Source: Streptomyces brasiliensis
GTDB lineage: Bacteria > Actinomycetota > Actinomycetes > Streptomycetales > Streptomycetaceae
NCBI RefSeq assembly: GCF_014647875.1
Contig: NZ_BMQA01000022.1
Span: 58,055-122,054, forward strand
Reading direction: 5' to 3'
Length of the DNA stretch: 64,000 nucleotides
Numbering within the stretch: position 1 is the stretch's first letter; every line of letters begins with the position of its first letter. Shown in pieces: positions 43,672-52,461 of this stretch. A program made the position numbers and the translations under genes. A model generated the notes under the pieces. That model worked only from the letters and a program-made list of their open reading frames with translations, ran no database searches and was not told the DNA's origin.

Positions 43672-45393
43672 TCAGCCGGCGTACGGGTCCGGCACCTTGC
43701 CCGGCCTGGCCAGGAACTCGAAGTCGCAGCCGGTGTCGGCCTGGGTGATCTGGTCGGTGTAGAGCGCGCCGTAACCGCGCTCGTAACGCACGGGCGGCGG
43801 CGTCCACTCCGCCCTGCGCCGCGCCAGCTCCTGGTCGTCCACGTTGAGTTGGAGGAGGCGCGCCCCGACGTCCAGGGTGATGGTGTCCCCGGTGCGCACC
43901 AGGGCCAGCGGTCCGCCGACGTACGACTCGGGTGCCACGTGCAGCACACAGGCGCCGTAACTCGTCCCGCTCATCCGGGCGTCGGAGATCCGCACCATGT
44001 CCCGCACGCCCTGCCTCAGCAGGTGGTCGGGGAGCGGCAGCATGCCGTACTCGGGCATGCCCGGACCGCCCTTCGGCCCGGCGTTCCGCAGCACGAGCAC
44101 GCTGTCGGCGGTGATGCCGAGGCCCGGGTCGTCGATGGTCCGCTGCATGGTCCGGTAGTCGTCGAAGACGACTGCCGGACCGGTGTGCTTGAGCAGGTGC
44201 GGTTCGGCGGCGATGTGCTTGATGACGGCGCCGTCCGGGCAGAGGTTGCCGCGCAGCACGGCGACCCCGCCCTCGCTCGCAACCGGGTTGTCCCGCGGCC
44301 GGATGACGTCGTCGTCGTGCACCTGCGCACCGGTGATCTGCTCGCGCAGGGTGTCGTACGAGACCGTCGGCCGGTCCAGGTGCAGCAGGTCCGTGATGCG
44401 GGAGAGGAACCCGGGCAGTCCGCCGGCGAAGTGGAAGTCCTCCATGAGGTACGTCCGTCCGCCGGGCCGGACGTTCGCCAGCACGGGGACCGTGCGGGCG
44501 ATGCGGTCGAAGTCGTCCAGGGTGAGCCGTACGCCGGCCCGGCCCGCCATGGCGATCAGATGGATCACCGCGTTGGTCGAACCGCCCAGACCCAGGACCG
44601 TGGTGACGGCGTCCTCGAAGGCCTCACGGGTGAGGATGTCGGACAACGCCCGGTCCCGGTGGACGAGTTCGACGATGCGCAGTCCGGACGCGGCGGCCAT
44701 CCGGTCGTGCCCCGAGTCCACGGCCGGAATGCTGGACGCGCCCGGGACGGTCACGCCGAGCGCCTCCGCGGCGGCGGTGAGCGTGGAGGCCGTACCCATG
44801 GTCATGCAGTGGCCGGGCGAGCGGGCCAGGCCGCTCTCCAGCTCGGACATCTCGCAGTCGCCGATGAGGCCGGCGCGCTTGTCGTCCCAGTACTTCCACA
44901 TGTCGGTGCCGGAACCGAGCGCCTCGCCCCGCCAGTGCCCCGGCAGCATCGGCCCGGCGGGTACGAAGACCGTCGGCAGGTCGACGCTCGCTGCCCCCAT
45001 GAGCAGGGCGGGCGTCGACTTGTCGCAGCCGCCGAGCAGCACGGCACCGTCGACGGGGTACGAGCGCAGCAGTTCCTCGGTCTCCATCGCGAGCAGATTG
45101 CGGTAGAGCATCGGGGTCGGCTTCTGGAAGGTCTCGCTGAGGGTGGCGACCGGGAACTCCAGCGGGAAGCCGCCGGCCTGCCACACCCCGCGCTTGACGG
45201 CCTGCGCCCGGTCCCGCAGATGGACATGGCAGGGGTTGATGTCGGACCAGGTGTTGAGGATCGCAACAACCGGCTTGCCCAGGTGCTCCTCGGGCAGATA
45301 GCCGAGCTGGCGGGTGCGGGCCCGGTGGCTGAAGGAGCGCAGCCCGTCGGTGCCGTACCACTGGTGGCTTCTCAGTTCTTCCGGGGACCTCAT
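43672..45393 (-). CDS. Sugar-acid dehydratase, IlvD/Edd family (arabonate/xylonate dehydratase type)
   Basis: A 573-residue iron-sulfur dehydratase. Cluster cysteines are in LGGCDKSTPALLMG and LIGDCEMSELESG (plus the early NTWSDINPCH); GLGGSTNAVIHL and the late RMSGTSYGACVLHV are family signatures, distinguishing sugar-acid dehydratases from true IlvD by context. It removes water from an aldonate to give a 2-keto-3-deoxy sugar acid. ATG 45393 overlaps the stop of the aldolase-like gene (ATGA); an ATG nine bases upstream is an alternative. Confidence 0.88.
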   Translation of the reverse strand: MRSPEELRSHQWYGTDGLRSFSHRARTRQLGYLPEEHLGKPVVAILNTWSDINPCHVHLRDRAQAVKRGVWQAGGFPLEFPVATLSETFQKPTPMLYRNLLAMETEELLRSYPVDGAVLLGGCDKSTPALLMGAASVDLPTVFVPAGPMLPGHWRGEALGSGTDMWKYWDDKRAGLIGDCEMSELESGLARSPGHCMTMGTASTLTAAAEALGVTVPGASSIPAVDSGHDRMAAASGLRIVELVHRDRALSDILTREAFEDAVTTVLGLGGSTNAVIHLIAMAGRAGVRLTLDDFDRIARTVPVLANVRPGGRTYLMEDFHFAGGLPGFLSRITDLLHLDRPTVSYDTLREQITGAQVHDDDVIRPRDNPVASEGGVAVLRGNLCPDGAVIKHIAAEPHLLKHTGPAVVFDDYRTMQRTIDDPGLGITADSVLVLRNAGPKGGPGMPEYGMLPLPDHLLRQGVRDMVRISDARMSGTSYGACVLHVAPESYVGGPLALVRTGDTITLDVGARLLQLNVDDQELARRRAEWTPPPVRYERGYGALYTDQITQADTGCDFEFLARPGKVPDPYAG

Positions 45394-46301
45394 ACGGACC
45401 ATCCGGCGGCGATGGCGGCGACCTCGGCGCGCGCTTCTTCGGGCAGCGTCCGGCTCGGCGGGCGTACGTCACGGCGGCACAGGCCCAGGGAGGCGAGGGC
45501 CTCCTTCACGACCGTGACGTTGTCGGCGGAGCCGTTCGCGGCGCGCAGTTCCTCGAAGCGGCGGATCTGCACCCAGACCTTCATGGCGGCCGGGTAGTCG
45601 CCGGAACGCAGCGCTTCGAGCATGTTCAGCGAGACGGCCGGGGAGACGTTCACGAGTCCCGAGGTGAAGCCGGTGGCGCCCGCGGAGAAGTACGAGGGGG
45701 CGTACGGCTCGGCGAGGCCGGCGACCCAGACGAAGCGGTCGAGCCCCGCGTCCCGGGAGAAGGCGGCGAAGCGGGCGGCGTCCGGGACGGCGTACTTGAC
45801 GCCGATGACGTTCGGGCAGGCGTCGGCGAGTTCGGCGAGCCGGGCGCCGGCCAGCTGGGCGTTGCGGAGGTAGGGAACGACGCCCAGGTCGGGGACGGCC
45901 TCGGCGACGGCGCGGTGGTAGTCGACCCAGCCCCGCTGCGAGACGTAGGGGTGGACGGGCTGGTGGACCATCACCATGCCGGCGCCGAGTTCGCGGGCGT
46001 GGCGGGCGGCCGCGACGGCGGTCGGGATGTCGTGCCCGACGCCGACGAGCACGGCGGCCCGGTCGCCGACCTCGTCCAGAGTCGACTCCGTGACCAGGCG
46101 CCGCTCTTCGGGGGTGAGGGCGTAGAACTCGCCGGTGTTGCCGCACGGTGTGAGGGTGGTGATGCCGCCGTCGAGCAGTCGGCGCAGCAGGGCGCGGTGG
46201 GCGTCCTGGTCGACGCTGCCGTCGGCGGTGAACGGGGTCACCGGGATCGCCACCACACCGGCCAGGGCTGCCCTTTGGGTCTCGAACGACACGCCGCTCA
46301 T
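45390..46301 (-). CDS. Dihydrodipicolinate-synthase-family aldolase/dehydratase (2-keto-3-deoxy sugar acid)
   Basis: A 303-residue class I aldolase-fold enzyme. The Schiff-base lysine is Lys169 in VIGVKYAVPDA, the helper Tyr144 in VVPYLRNAQ, and TPCGNTGEFYAL (about 51-62) is the carboxylate-binding loop. With the neighbouring dehydratase it should process a 2-keto-3-deoxy acid, either by cleavage to pyruvate plus aldehyde or by dehydration to 2-oxoglutarate semialdehyde, which the 36.6-kb dehydrogenase would oxidise. ATG 46301 overlaps the gntR stop by four bases. Confidence 0.87.
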   Translation of the reverse strand: MSGVSFETQRAALAGVVAIPVTPFTADGSVDQDAHRALLRRLLDGGITTLTPCGNTGEFYALTPEERRLVTESTLDEVGDRAAVLVGVGHDIPTAVAAARHARELGAGMVMVHQPVHPYVSQRGWVDYHRAVAEAVPDLGVVPYLRNAQLAGARLAELADACPNVIGVKYAVPDAARFAAFSRDAGLDRFVWVAGLAEPYAPSYFSAGATGFTSGLVNVSPAVSLNMLEALRSGDYPAAMKVWVQIRRFEELRAANGSADNVTVVKEALASLGLCRRDVRPPSRTLPEEARAEVAAIAAGWSV

Positions 46302-46954
46302 GCCTGACCTTCCGCTGGCTGGGACTCGGGGAAAGCACGCCGCACGAAGGACGCGATATGGGCGTCGAGCGCGCTCGCGGCGCCGTCCGCGTCGCCCTCC
46401 AGCGCGAGCCGCAGGATCTCGCGGTGCTCGCCGGCCTCCCGCTCCCAGGAGGGCTCGGCGGACCAGGCGACGGCGGAGACGAGCGCGGCCTGGTCGCGGA
46501 CCTCGTCGAGCATCCGGCCGAGCAGGGGGTTGCCGCACGGCAGATAGAGGGCGCGGTGGAACTCGCGGTTGGCCAGGGAACGTTCGGCGGTGTCGGCGGC
46601 CCGGTCGGCGCGGGTCAGCGCGTCGCGCGCGGCGTCGAGGGAGGCGCCGCGGCGCACCGCCCGCCGCAGCGCCTCGGGCTCGAGGAGCAGCCGTACGTCG
46701 TAGACCTCGCGCGCCATGTCCGCGTCCACCGTGCGCACCGTGACGCCCTTGTACTGGCTCATCACCACCAGTCCGGTCCCGGCCAGGGTCTTGAGCGCTT
46801 CGCGCACCGGGGTCTTGGACACCCCGTACTGCGCGGCGAGCTCGGTCTCGACGAGGGCCTGGCCCGGCGTCAACTGCCCGGTGAGGATGCGGTGTTTGAT
46901 CGCGTCCAACACGTACTGCGTGCGGGACGGGATCGGGATGGGCACGGAGGACAT
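46298..46954 (-). CDS. GntR-family transcriptional regulator (FadR subfamily)
   Basis: A 218-residue regulator. The winged helix-turn-helix lies in residues 15-78 (YVLDAIKHRILTGQLTPGQAL, YGVSKTPVREALKTLAGTGLV). The all-helical FCD effector domain follows (VYDVRLLLEPEALRRAV, NREFHRALYLPCGNPLL, EHREILRLALEGD), with the usual metal-binding Asp/His pattern. It is the first gene of an operon with the aldolase and dehydratase and probably controls it through the palindromes just upstream. Confidence 0.9.
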   Translation of the reverse strand: MSSVPIPIPSRTQYVLDAIKHRILTGQLTPGQALVETELAAQYGVSKTPVREALKTLAGTGLVVMSQYKGVTVRTVDADMAREVYDVRLLLEPEALRRAVRRGASLDAARDALTRADRAADTAERSLANREFHRALYLPCGNPLLGRMLDEVRDQAALVSAVAWSAEPSWEREAGEHREILRLALEGDADGAASALDAHIASFVRRAFPESQPAEGQA

Positions 46955-46969
46955 GCACGCCTCTCAGAT

Positions 46970-47007
46970 ATCGCGTCTCATATATGACGTACGAAGTACG
47001 ACGCGAT
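46970..47007. promoter_or_regulatory. Nested palindromes upstream of the GntR operon
   Basis: An outer inverted repeat ATCGCGTC (46970-46977) / GACGCGAT (47000-47007) encloses two perfect inner palindromes, TCATATATGA (46978-46987) and CGTACGAAGTACG (46988-47000). The block lies 16-53 bases before the gntR start, the expected place for an autoregulated operator and promoter. Confidence 0.6.
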
Positions 47008-47087
47008 GAAAGTAGGAGCGTGCATGGGGTTCGTCAATGCCTCTGGCAAAGGGAGTTGGTGAACCGGACGCGAGGGCCCGTGCGAGG

Positions 47088-47678
47088 TCACGGCCTCCAG
47101 TCGGGGTCGCGACCGCTCAGGCCGACCGCCCGGTCCAGCAGCGGCGCGCTGTCCGGGACGGGGGCGACGGGGCCGAAGATGCCACCGCCCCGGTCGTCGT
47201 TGTCGGCCGCGGCGCGGAGGAAGGCGAACGACGCCTCCAGGACGACCGGGTCGGGGTCGTAGGCCTGGCCGGTGGCGCGGGCCAGGTCCCAGCCGTGGAT
47301 CACCAGCTCGTCGGCGGCGACCGCGGCCGCGACCGCGCCGGGCAGGTCCACGCCGCCCGCGCGGGTCATGCCGGTCCAGGCATCCGGGTCACGCCAGGCC
47401 TCGGCCAGCTCGTCGAGTGCCTTGGGCAGCTCCTCGCGCCAGCCGGGGCCGATGTCCGGGGCCGTGGCGTCGGGAGCACCGGCGGTCGTGGCGCCGAGGT
47501 CCTTGCGGCCGGCGTCGCGGAAGGCCACGGACAGCCCCGCCAGGTGCCCCAGCATGTTGCGCACCGCGTATTCCGGACACGGCGTCGCCGCCGCGAGCTG
47601 CTCGTCGGTCACGCCCTCGGCGAGCCGCGCCACGACGCGGGCCTGCGGACCGAGGTCGAACATCGTGCCGGTACTCAT
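47088..47678 (-). CDS. TIGR03086-family metal-binding protein (mycothiol-dependent enzyme fold)
   Basis: A 196-residue DinB-fold protein of the TIGR03086 type. Landmarks are ATPCPEYAVRNMLGHLAGL (about 31-49, His44) and VAADELVIHGWDLARATGQ (His128), giving the three-His/Asp metal site. ATG 47678 is chosen where the family begins; the open frame upstream encodes a Ser/Arg-rich stretch that looks non-coding. Reaction unknown. The neighbouring MFS gene diverges from it. Confidence 0.83.
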   Translation of the reverse strand: MSTGTMFDLGPQARVVARLAEGVTDEQLAAATPCPEYAVRNMLGHLAGLSVAFRDAGRKDLGATTAGAPDATAPDIGPGWREELPKALDELAEAWRDPDAWTGMTRAGGVDLPGAVAAAVAADELVIHGWDLARATGQAYDPDPVVLEASFAFLRAAADNDDRGGGIFGPVAPVPDSAPLLDRAVGLSGRDPDWRP

Positions 47679-47851
47679 GCCGGCCACCTCCAGGGTTCGG
47701 GTTCCTTCAGGAGGTTGACCGGTGAGGGCGGCGAAACTCATCGCTACGGAAGAATCCGCACCGACGGCCTCCGCGCGCGGTGTCCGGACCCTCGCGTCCG
47801 AGGCACCTGCCCGATGTGCGGCCGTACGCCTTAGCCGCACGATGACCAGGC

Positions 47852-49084
47852 ATGACGACTTCCTGGACGGTGACGCGCGTCCTGCGGGACCGCAACGCGG
47901 CGCTGTATCTCTCGGGTGTGGTGGTGTCCGGCTTCGGTACGTCCTCGCTGTGGCTGGCGTCGGGCGTGTGGGTCAAGGACCTCACCGGTTCGAACGGGCT
48001 GGCGGCGCTGTGCCTGCTCGCGATGTGGGCGCCGGCCCTGGCGGGACCGGCGCTCGGCACGCTCGCCGACCGCGTCCGCCGCAAGCCCCTCCTGATCACC
48101 GTGAACCTGGGCCTGGCCGCCCTCCTGCCCAGCCTGTTCGCCGTCGACTCCCCGGACGGGCTGTGGCTGCTGTTCGCCGTCCTGCTCGGGTACGGCGCGG
48201 CCGGCGTCGTGGCCGAGGCCGCCGAGTCGGCCCTGGTCGCCGCCGCCGTCGACACGGACCTCCTCGGCGCCTTCAACGGACTGCGGACGACCGCCACCGA
48301 GGGCATGAAGCTGGTCGCCCCGCTGACGGGCGCGGGCCTGTACGCGGCGTACGGCGGCGCGGCCGTCGCCCTCCTGGACGCCGTCACCTTCGTGCTGGCG
48401 GCGGGGCTGTGCGCCCTCGTCCACGTCCACGAGGAACGGCCCGAGCGGCCCACCGACAGCTGGCAGGAGCGCACCGGAGAGGGCGTGCGCCACCTGTGGG
48501 CGCATCCCGTGCTGCGTGCGCTCGTCCGGGCGGGCGGCGCGACGATGTTCTTCGCCGCCCTGAACGGCACGACGACCTACGCCGTCGTGGACGCCCTCGG
48601 CCGCTCCCCCGCCTACGCCGGTGTGCTGTACGCAGTCCAGGGCGCCGGTTCCGTGGCGGTCGGGCTGGTCTCCGGGGCCGCGCTGCGGCGGCTCGGGGAG
48701 CGGCGGTTCGCGGTGTGCGGCATCGCGCTCACGGCGCTCGGGGTGGCCGCGCGGGCGGTGCCGTCCGAGCCGGTGGCGCTGGTGTGCGGTGCGGCGATCG
48801 GGCTGGGGCTGCCGTGCGTGCTGATCGCCGCGTTCACCGCCGTGCAGCGCGAGACACCGAGCGCCCTGCTGGGCCGTACCGCCGCCACGGCGAGCACGCT
48901 GGTCTTCACGCCGAACGTGATCGGTCTGGCCGTCGGCGCGGGCCTGGTCGAACTGGTCGACCACCGGCTGCTGTTGGTCCTGTTCGGCCTGGGGCTGCTG
49001 GTGACGGCCACCGCGCTCGCTCAGAGCCGGGCGATTGCCCCCCGTACGGCCGTCAGGTCGCCGTCCGACGCCAACCCCGCGTGA
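47852..49084 (+). CDS. MFS transporter
   Basis: A 410-residue major-facilitator protein with about 12 hydrophobic segments. The loop 2-3 signature GTLADRVRRKPLLI is near residue 70, and the central cytoplasmic loop (EERPERPTDSWQER) near 192-206 precedes the second half. It resembles drug or small-molecule exporters of the MFS_3/enterobactin-exporter type. Its 3' end overlaps that of the reverse-strand unknown gene by 64 bases, a convergent overlap. Substrate unknown. Confidence 0.87.
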   Translation: MTTSWTVTRVLRDRNAALYLSGVVVSGFGTSSLWLASGVWVKDLTGSNGLAALCLLAMWAPALAGPALGTLADRVRRKPLLITVNLGLAALLPSLFAVDSPDGLWLLFAVLLGYGAAGVVAEAAESALVAAAVDTDLLGAFNGLRTTATEGMKLVAPLTGAGLYAAYGGAAVALLDAVTFVLAAGLCALVHVHEERPERPTDSWQERTGEGVRHLWAHPVLRALVRAGGATMFFAALNGTTTYAVVDALGRSPAYAGVLYAVQGAGSVAVGLVSGAALRRLGERRFAVCGIALTALGVAARAVPSEPVALVCGAAIGLGLPCVLIAAFTAVQRETPSALLGRTAATASTLVFTPNVIGLAVGAGLVELVDHRLLLVLFGLGLLVTATALAQSRAIAPRTAVRSPSDANPA

Positions 49085-50184
49085 TACAGCCGTAGTTCCG
49101 TGGCTCCGCGGTCCCGGGCCCGGTCCGCGTCCGCCGCCAGGGTGCCCGGGCTGCCGCCCATCCCGGAGACCACGGTGAAGTTGGCGGCCAGGACCGCGTC
49201 GACGCTCGCCTGCTCCGCGAAGGGCGCGAGCAGTCCCGTACCGCCCGCACAGGGCACGACCACACCGTCCGCGACGGACAGGATGTGCGCGGGCTCCACG
49301 CCCGCGTTGGCACCGCAGTGGTACGACACCGGGTCCGCGTGCAGCAGCACCTGGAAGCCTTCGGGCGCGGCGGCGCGGACCGCGGCGACGGCCGCCTCCT
49401 GGAGTGAACGGGCGGTCGTGCCGCGCCACGCGCGCGTGGCGGCGGCCGTCTCCTCCCCGAGGAGCTTCTCCACGCCGGCCCAGCCGCCGTCGTCGGGGGC
49501 GCCCCGCCACAGCGGCTCCAAGGCGGTGCGTACGGCGACGGCCAACTCGTCGGCGTCTAGGTCGTGTTCCGCGTACCCCGCCCGGCAGTGCGGGCAGAAG
49601 CACAGGGACATCAGGTACTGCCCGGCGTCCCCGAGACCGACCCCGCCGGTCTTGTCGTGGGCATGCAGATGGGCCAGTCCGTACCAGCCGAGGGACTCCA
49701 GTTCCGTGCCCTTCGCGCCGGGGCGTACGGCGGCCTCGGCGGCCAGGTCGACGAGGTACGCGCGTGTGGCGGGCTGGGCGATGCAGGGTGCCCAGGGGTA
49801 GCGGTCGCCGTAGGCGTTGACGACCGAGGTGCGCGGATGCTCGGCGCCCAGGCGGGAGTTGTGGGCGAGGACGACCCAGGTGTGCACCTCGAGGCCGGCC
49901 GCCGCGAGCGCCTCGGCGGCCTCGCCGTACGCGTCGCCGGGCGCCCAGTCCCCCGCCGGGTACGGGCGTATCGCGCGGCCCGTCCAGCGGTCGCCCGCCG
50001 GGTAGAGCACGGCCGCGTGCTCGGCGGTGACGATGCGGTGGCGGGGATGGCGGGGGGTCAGCGCGCGCGTGGAGTGGTAGGCGGCGGCCAGGGTCACCTG
50101 GGCGACACCGAGCACGGCGATCCGCCCGGCCGCCCGGGGGTCCCCGTTGACGTCCCAGGGGTAGACGAACGCCGACGCCTTCAC
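49021..50184 (-). CDS. Conserved protein of unknown function in the uronate operon
   Basis: A 387-residue soluble protein I do not recognise. It alternates predicted strands and helices like a TIM barrel (VTLAAAYHSTRALTP, LEVHTWVVLAHNSRLG, YLVDLAAEAAV, FQVLLHADPVSYHCG, VVSGMGGSPGTLAADADRA). A CFCPHC pair lies near residues 195-200. Conserved His and Asp at strand ends suggest a glycosidase-like or isomerase-like site. The GTG start overlaps the stop of the 5-dehydro-4-deoxyglucarate dehydratase gene (GTGA), so it is translationally coupled to that enzyme and probably acts on a related sugar acid or oligosaccharide. Confidence 0.75.
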   Translation of the reverse strand: MKASAFVYPWDVNGDPRAAGRIAVLGVAQVTLAAAYHSTRALTPRHPRHRIVTAEHAAVLYPAGDRWTGRAIRPYPAGDWAPGDAYGEAAEALAAAGLEVHTWVVLAHNSRLGAEHPRTSVVNAYGDRYPWAPCIAQPATRAYLVDLAAEAAVRPGAKGTELESLGWYGLAHLHAHDKTGGVGLGDAGQYLMSLCFCPHCRAGYAEHDLDADELAVAVRTALEPLWRGAPDDGGWAGVEKLLGEETAAATRAWRGTTARSLQEAAVAAVRAAAPEGFQVLLHADPVSYHCGANAGVEPAHILSVADGVVVPCAGGTGLLAPFAEQASVDAVLAANFTVVSGMGGSPGTLAADADRARDRGATELRLYHAGLASDGDLTAVRGAIARL

Positions 50185-51122
50185 GCCTCCTCCTCGATCA
50201 GGGCGTATCCACGCTCGATGATCTGGGCGAGCTGCTTGACGTGGTCCTCGCTCGGCTCGTGCAGCGGCGGGCGGACCTCGCCGACGTCCAGACCGCGCAG
50301 CCGTACGCCCGCCTTGACGAGGGCGACGGCGTAGCCGCGGCCCTGAGCGCGAAGTTCGACGAACGGGCGGTAGAAGCCGTCCAGCAGACGGCGCGCGGTG
50401 GACTCGTCGCCCTCGCGCAGAGCCCGGTGGAAGGCGAGGGCGATCTCGGGCGCGAAGCAGAACACGGCGGAGGAGTAGAGGGTGATGCCGAGGGCCCGGT
50501 AGGCGAGCTGGGTCTGCTCGGCGGTCGGCAGTCCGTTGAAGTAGAGGAAGTCGCCGGGGACTTCGGTGCGTACGGCGCTGACGATGCGCTGCATCAGGTC
50601 GAGGTCGCCGAGGCCGTCCTTGAAGCCGATGATCCCGTCCGTGCGGGCGAGTTCGGCCACGGTCGGCGGGGTGAACACCGCGTTGTCACGCTGGTAGACG
50701 ATCACGGGCAGGTCGGTGGCCGCGGCCACCTCCCTGTAATGCCGCAGCAGGCCCTCCTGCCCGGCGATCACGAGGTAGGGCGGCATGGCGAGCAGGCCGT
50801 CGGCCCCGGCGGCCTGTGCGAGGTGTGCGTAGCGGACGGCGAGCGCGGTGCCGTACCCGGCGCCCGCGACGACCGGCACCCGTCCCCCGGCCGCCTCGAC
50901 GGCCGCCCGGACGCAGGCCTCGAACTCCTCGGGCAGCAGCGCGTGGAACTCCCCGGTGCCGCAGCAGGCGAACACGGCGGCGGCGCCCGCCTCCACCCCG
51001 CGGCGTACATGCGCCCGGTAGACGTCGAGGTCCACGGAGCCGTCGGGACCGTAGGCGGTGACGGGGAAGAACAGCGGCCCGCGGGGACCGCGGAGTCGAG
51101 CGGCGAGAGGGGCTGACGTCAC
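50181..51122 (-). CDS. 5-Dehydro-4-deoxyglucarate dehydratase (decarboxylating)
   Basis: A 313-residue dihydrodipicolinate-synthase-fold enzyme converting 5-keto-4-deoxyglucarate to 2-oxoglutarate semialdehyde and CO2. The Schiff-base lysine is Lys168 in IIGFKDGLGDLD, Tyr143 lies in VIVYQRDNAVF, and CCGTGEFHALL is the carboxylate loop; GPLFFPVTAY near the start and FLYFNGLPTAEQ are typical of this subfamily. GTG 51122 follows GGGAG; an ATG 27 bases upstream is less well placed. It is divergent from uronate dehydrogenase, the first enzyme of the same pathway. Confidence 0.88.
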   Translation of the reverse strand: MTSAPLAARLRGPRGPLFFPVTAYGPDGSVDLDVYRAHVRRGVEAGAAAVFACCGTGEFHALLPEEFEACVRAAVEAAGGRVPVVAGAGYGTALAVRYAHLAQAAGADGLLAMPPYLVIAGQEGLLRHYREVAAATDLPVIVYQRDNAVFTPPTVAELARTDGIIGFKDGLGDLDLMQRIVSAVRTEVPGDFLYFNGLPTAEQTQLAYRALGITLYSSAVFCFAPEIALAFHRALREGDESTARRLLDGFYRPFVELRAQGRGYAVALVKAGVRLRGLDVGEVRPPLHEPSEDHVKQLAQIIERGYALIEEEA

Positions 51123-51355
51123 GGGCGCTCCCTGGCGGTGCACGTTCATGATTGGCGTCTATATTTCTGAACACGCCCACGCTACGTGGCCCACTCGTGA
51201 CGGGTCAAGCGGACATCACACCCACACAGGAGCGGATTCTCCCCCTCCTTCCCGCACTCCACGCGACACTTGACCGGGTGCGTCGGCAGTCCTTAACGTG
51301 TCCACGAATGTGAATACTGTCCACACACGCGGCTGTTGACTCAAGGAGACCGAGG
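51123..51355. promoter_or_regulatory. Divergent promoter region of the uronate genes
   Basis: The 233-base gap drives two divergent genes. GTTCATGA (51146-51153) and TTCTGAAC (51169-51176) form a spaced inverted repeat around an AT-rich stretch that could be the reverse-strand -10 (TATAGA on that strand). TGTCCAC occurs twice (51299-51305 and 51328-51334), 30 bases apart, before the forward gene. AAGGAG lies 9-14 bases before its ATG. Confidence 0.4.
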
Positions 51356-52180
51356 ATGCCCGCTCCCCGCACCGTTCTGCTCACCGGCGCCGCCGGCGGG
51401 CTAGGCACCTTGATGCGGTCCCTGCTTCCTCAGTACGGCTACACCCTGCGCCTGTTCGACGTGCGCCCCGTCGAGGGCGAGCCGGACGCGATCACCGCGG
51501 ACCTCTCGGACAAGAAGGCGCTGCGCGAGGCCGTACGGGGTGCCGACGCGGTCCTCCATCTCGCGGGCATCTCCCTGGAAGCACCCTTCGAGAAGATCCT
51601 GAAGTCGAACGTCGAGGGCACCTACAACCTCTACGAGGCGGCCCGCGAGGAGGGCGTGCCCCGGATCGTCTTCGCCTCCTCCAACCACGCGATCGGCTTC
51701 ACCCCTGCCCCGCGCGGCGACACACCTCTCGATCCGGGCGCGCTCATCCCGATCGACACCCCGCGCCGCCCGGACACCTTCTACGGCCTGTCCAAGTCCT
51801 TCGGCGAGGACCTCGCCCAGCTCTACTGGGACAAGCACGGCCTGGAGACCGTCTCCGTGCGCATCGGTTCCTGCTTCCCCGAGCCGACCAGCGTGCGCAT
51901 GCTCTCGGTGTGGATGAGCCCGGCCGACGGCGCCCGCCTCTTCCACGCGGCCCTGACCGCCGAGGGCGTCGGCCACACCGTCGTCTACGGCTCCTCCGCG
52001 AACACGCGACTGTGGTGGGACCTGACGTCCGCGCGAGCGCTCGGTTACGAGTCCCGGGACGACTCGGAGCCGTATGCCGAGAAGCTCATCGCCGAACAGG
52101 GGGAACCGGACCCCGAGAACCCGGCCCACAGCCACCTGGGCGGCCACTTCGTGAACGATCCGCCGATCTGGCCGTACTGA
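51356..52180 (+). CDS. udh: Uronate dehydrogenase (NAD-dependent)
   Basis: A 274-residue short-chain (extended type) oxidoreductase that oxidises D-galacturonate or D-glucuronate to the aldarolactone. The NAD loop is LLTGAAGGLGTLMR (9-22), the active-site Tyr143-x3-Lys147 is in TFYGLSKSFGE, and the catalytic Ser lies in FASSNHAIGF. The C-terminal FVNDPPIWPY ending is like other Udh proteins. It diverges from the 5-dehydro-4-deoxyglucarate dehydratase gene; an aldarate dehydratase linking the two is not in the window. Confidence 0.9.
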   Translation: MPAPRTVLLTGAAGGLGTLMRSLLPQYGYTLRLFDVRPVEGEPDAITADLSDKKALREAVRGADAVLHLAGISLEAPFEKILKSNVEGTYNLYEAAREEGVPRIVFASSNHAIGFTPAPRGDTPLDPGALIPIDTPRRPDTFYGLSKSFGEDLAQLYWDKHGLETVSVRIGSCFPEPTSVRMLSVWMSPADGARLFHAALTAEGVGHTVVYGSSANTRLWWDLTSARALGYESRDDSEPYAEKLIAEQGEPDPENPAHSHLGGHFVNDPPIWPY

Positions 52181-52228
52181 CGGCACACACCGGGAGGCCG
52201 CCGGTCGGCGGAAAACGATCGTTCAGCA

Positions 52229-52261
52229 GGGCGGACGGGCACCGAACGGGCCCGCCCGCCC
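52229..52261 (+). terminator. Terminator-like hairpin after udh
   Basis: Arms GGGCGGACGGGC (52229-52240) and GCCCGCCCGCCC (52250-52261) pair with one mismatch around a short loop. A palindrome AACGATCGTT (52214-52223) lies just before. The remaining bases to the DeoR gene at 52462 show only its GGGAGG ribosome site. Confidence 0.65.
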
Positions 52262-52461
52262 TCGTATTCGGGCACGGACACTGCCCGCTCCCACCTCCCC
52301 GGGTGCAGCCGCGCAGGTCCGAGCCGGGCACACCGCTCGGTGAACGGGCACATACGGGCAGCATCGGGCCCGCAACAGACCTGGTCAGCCCCGCACACCC
52401 GCTGTAGAACTTCCCCCAAGGGCCCCACCGGGCCCGAACGGGCAGTCCGGCAGGGAGGCGG

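Noticed and set aside
45390..46301. The DHDPS-family gene as lysine-pathway dapA
   Set aside because: It is in an operon with a GntR regulator and a sugar-acid dehydratase, with no lysine genes nearby, and the carboxylate loop (TPCGNTGE) fits sugar-acid enzymes better.
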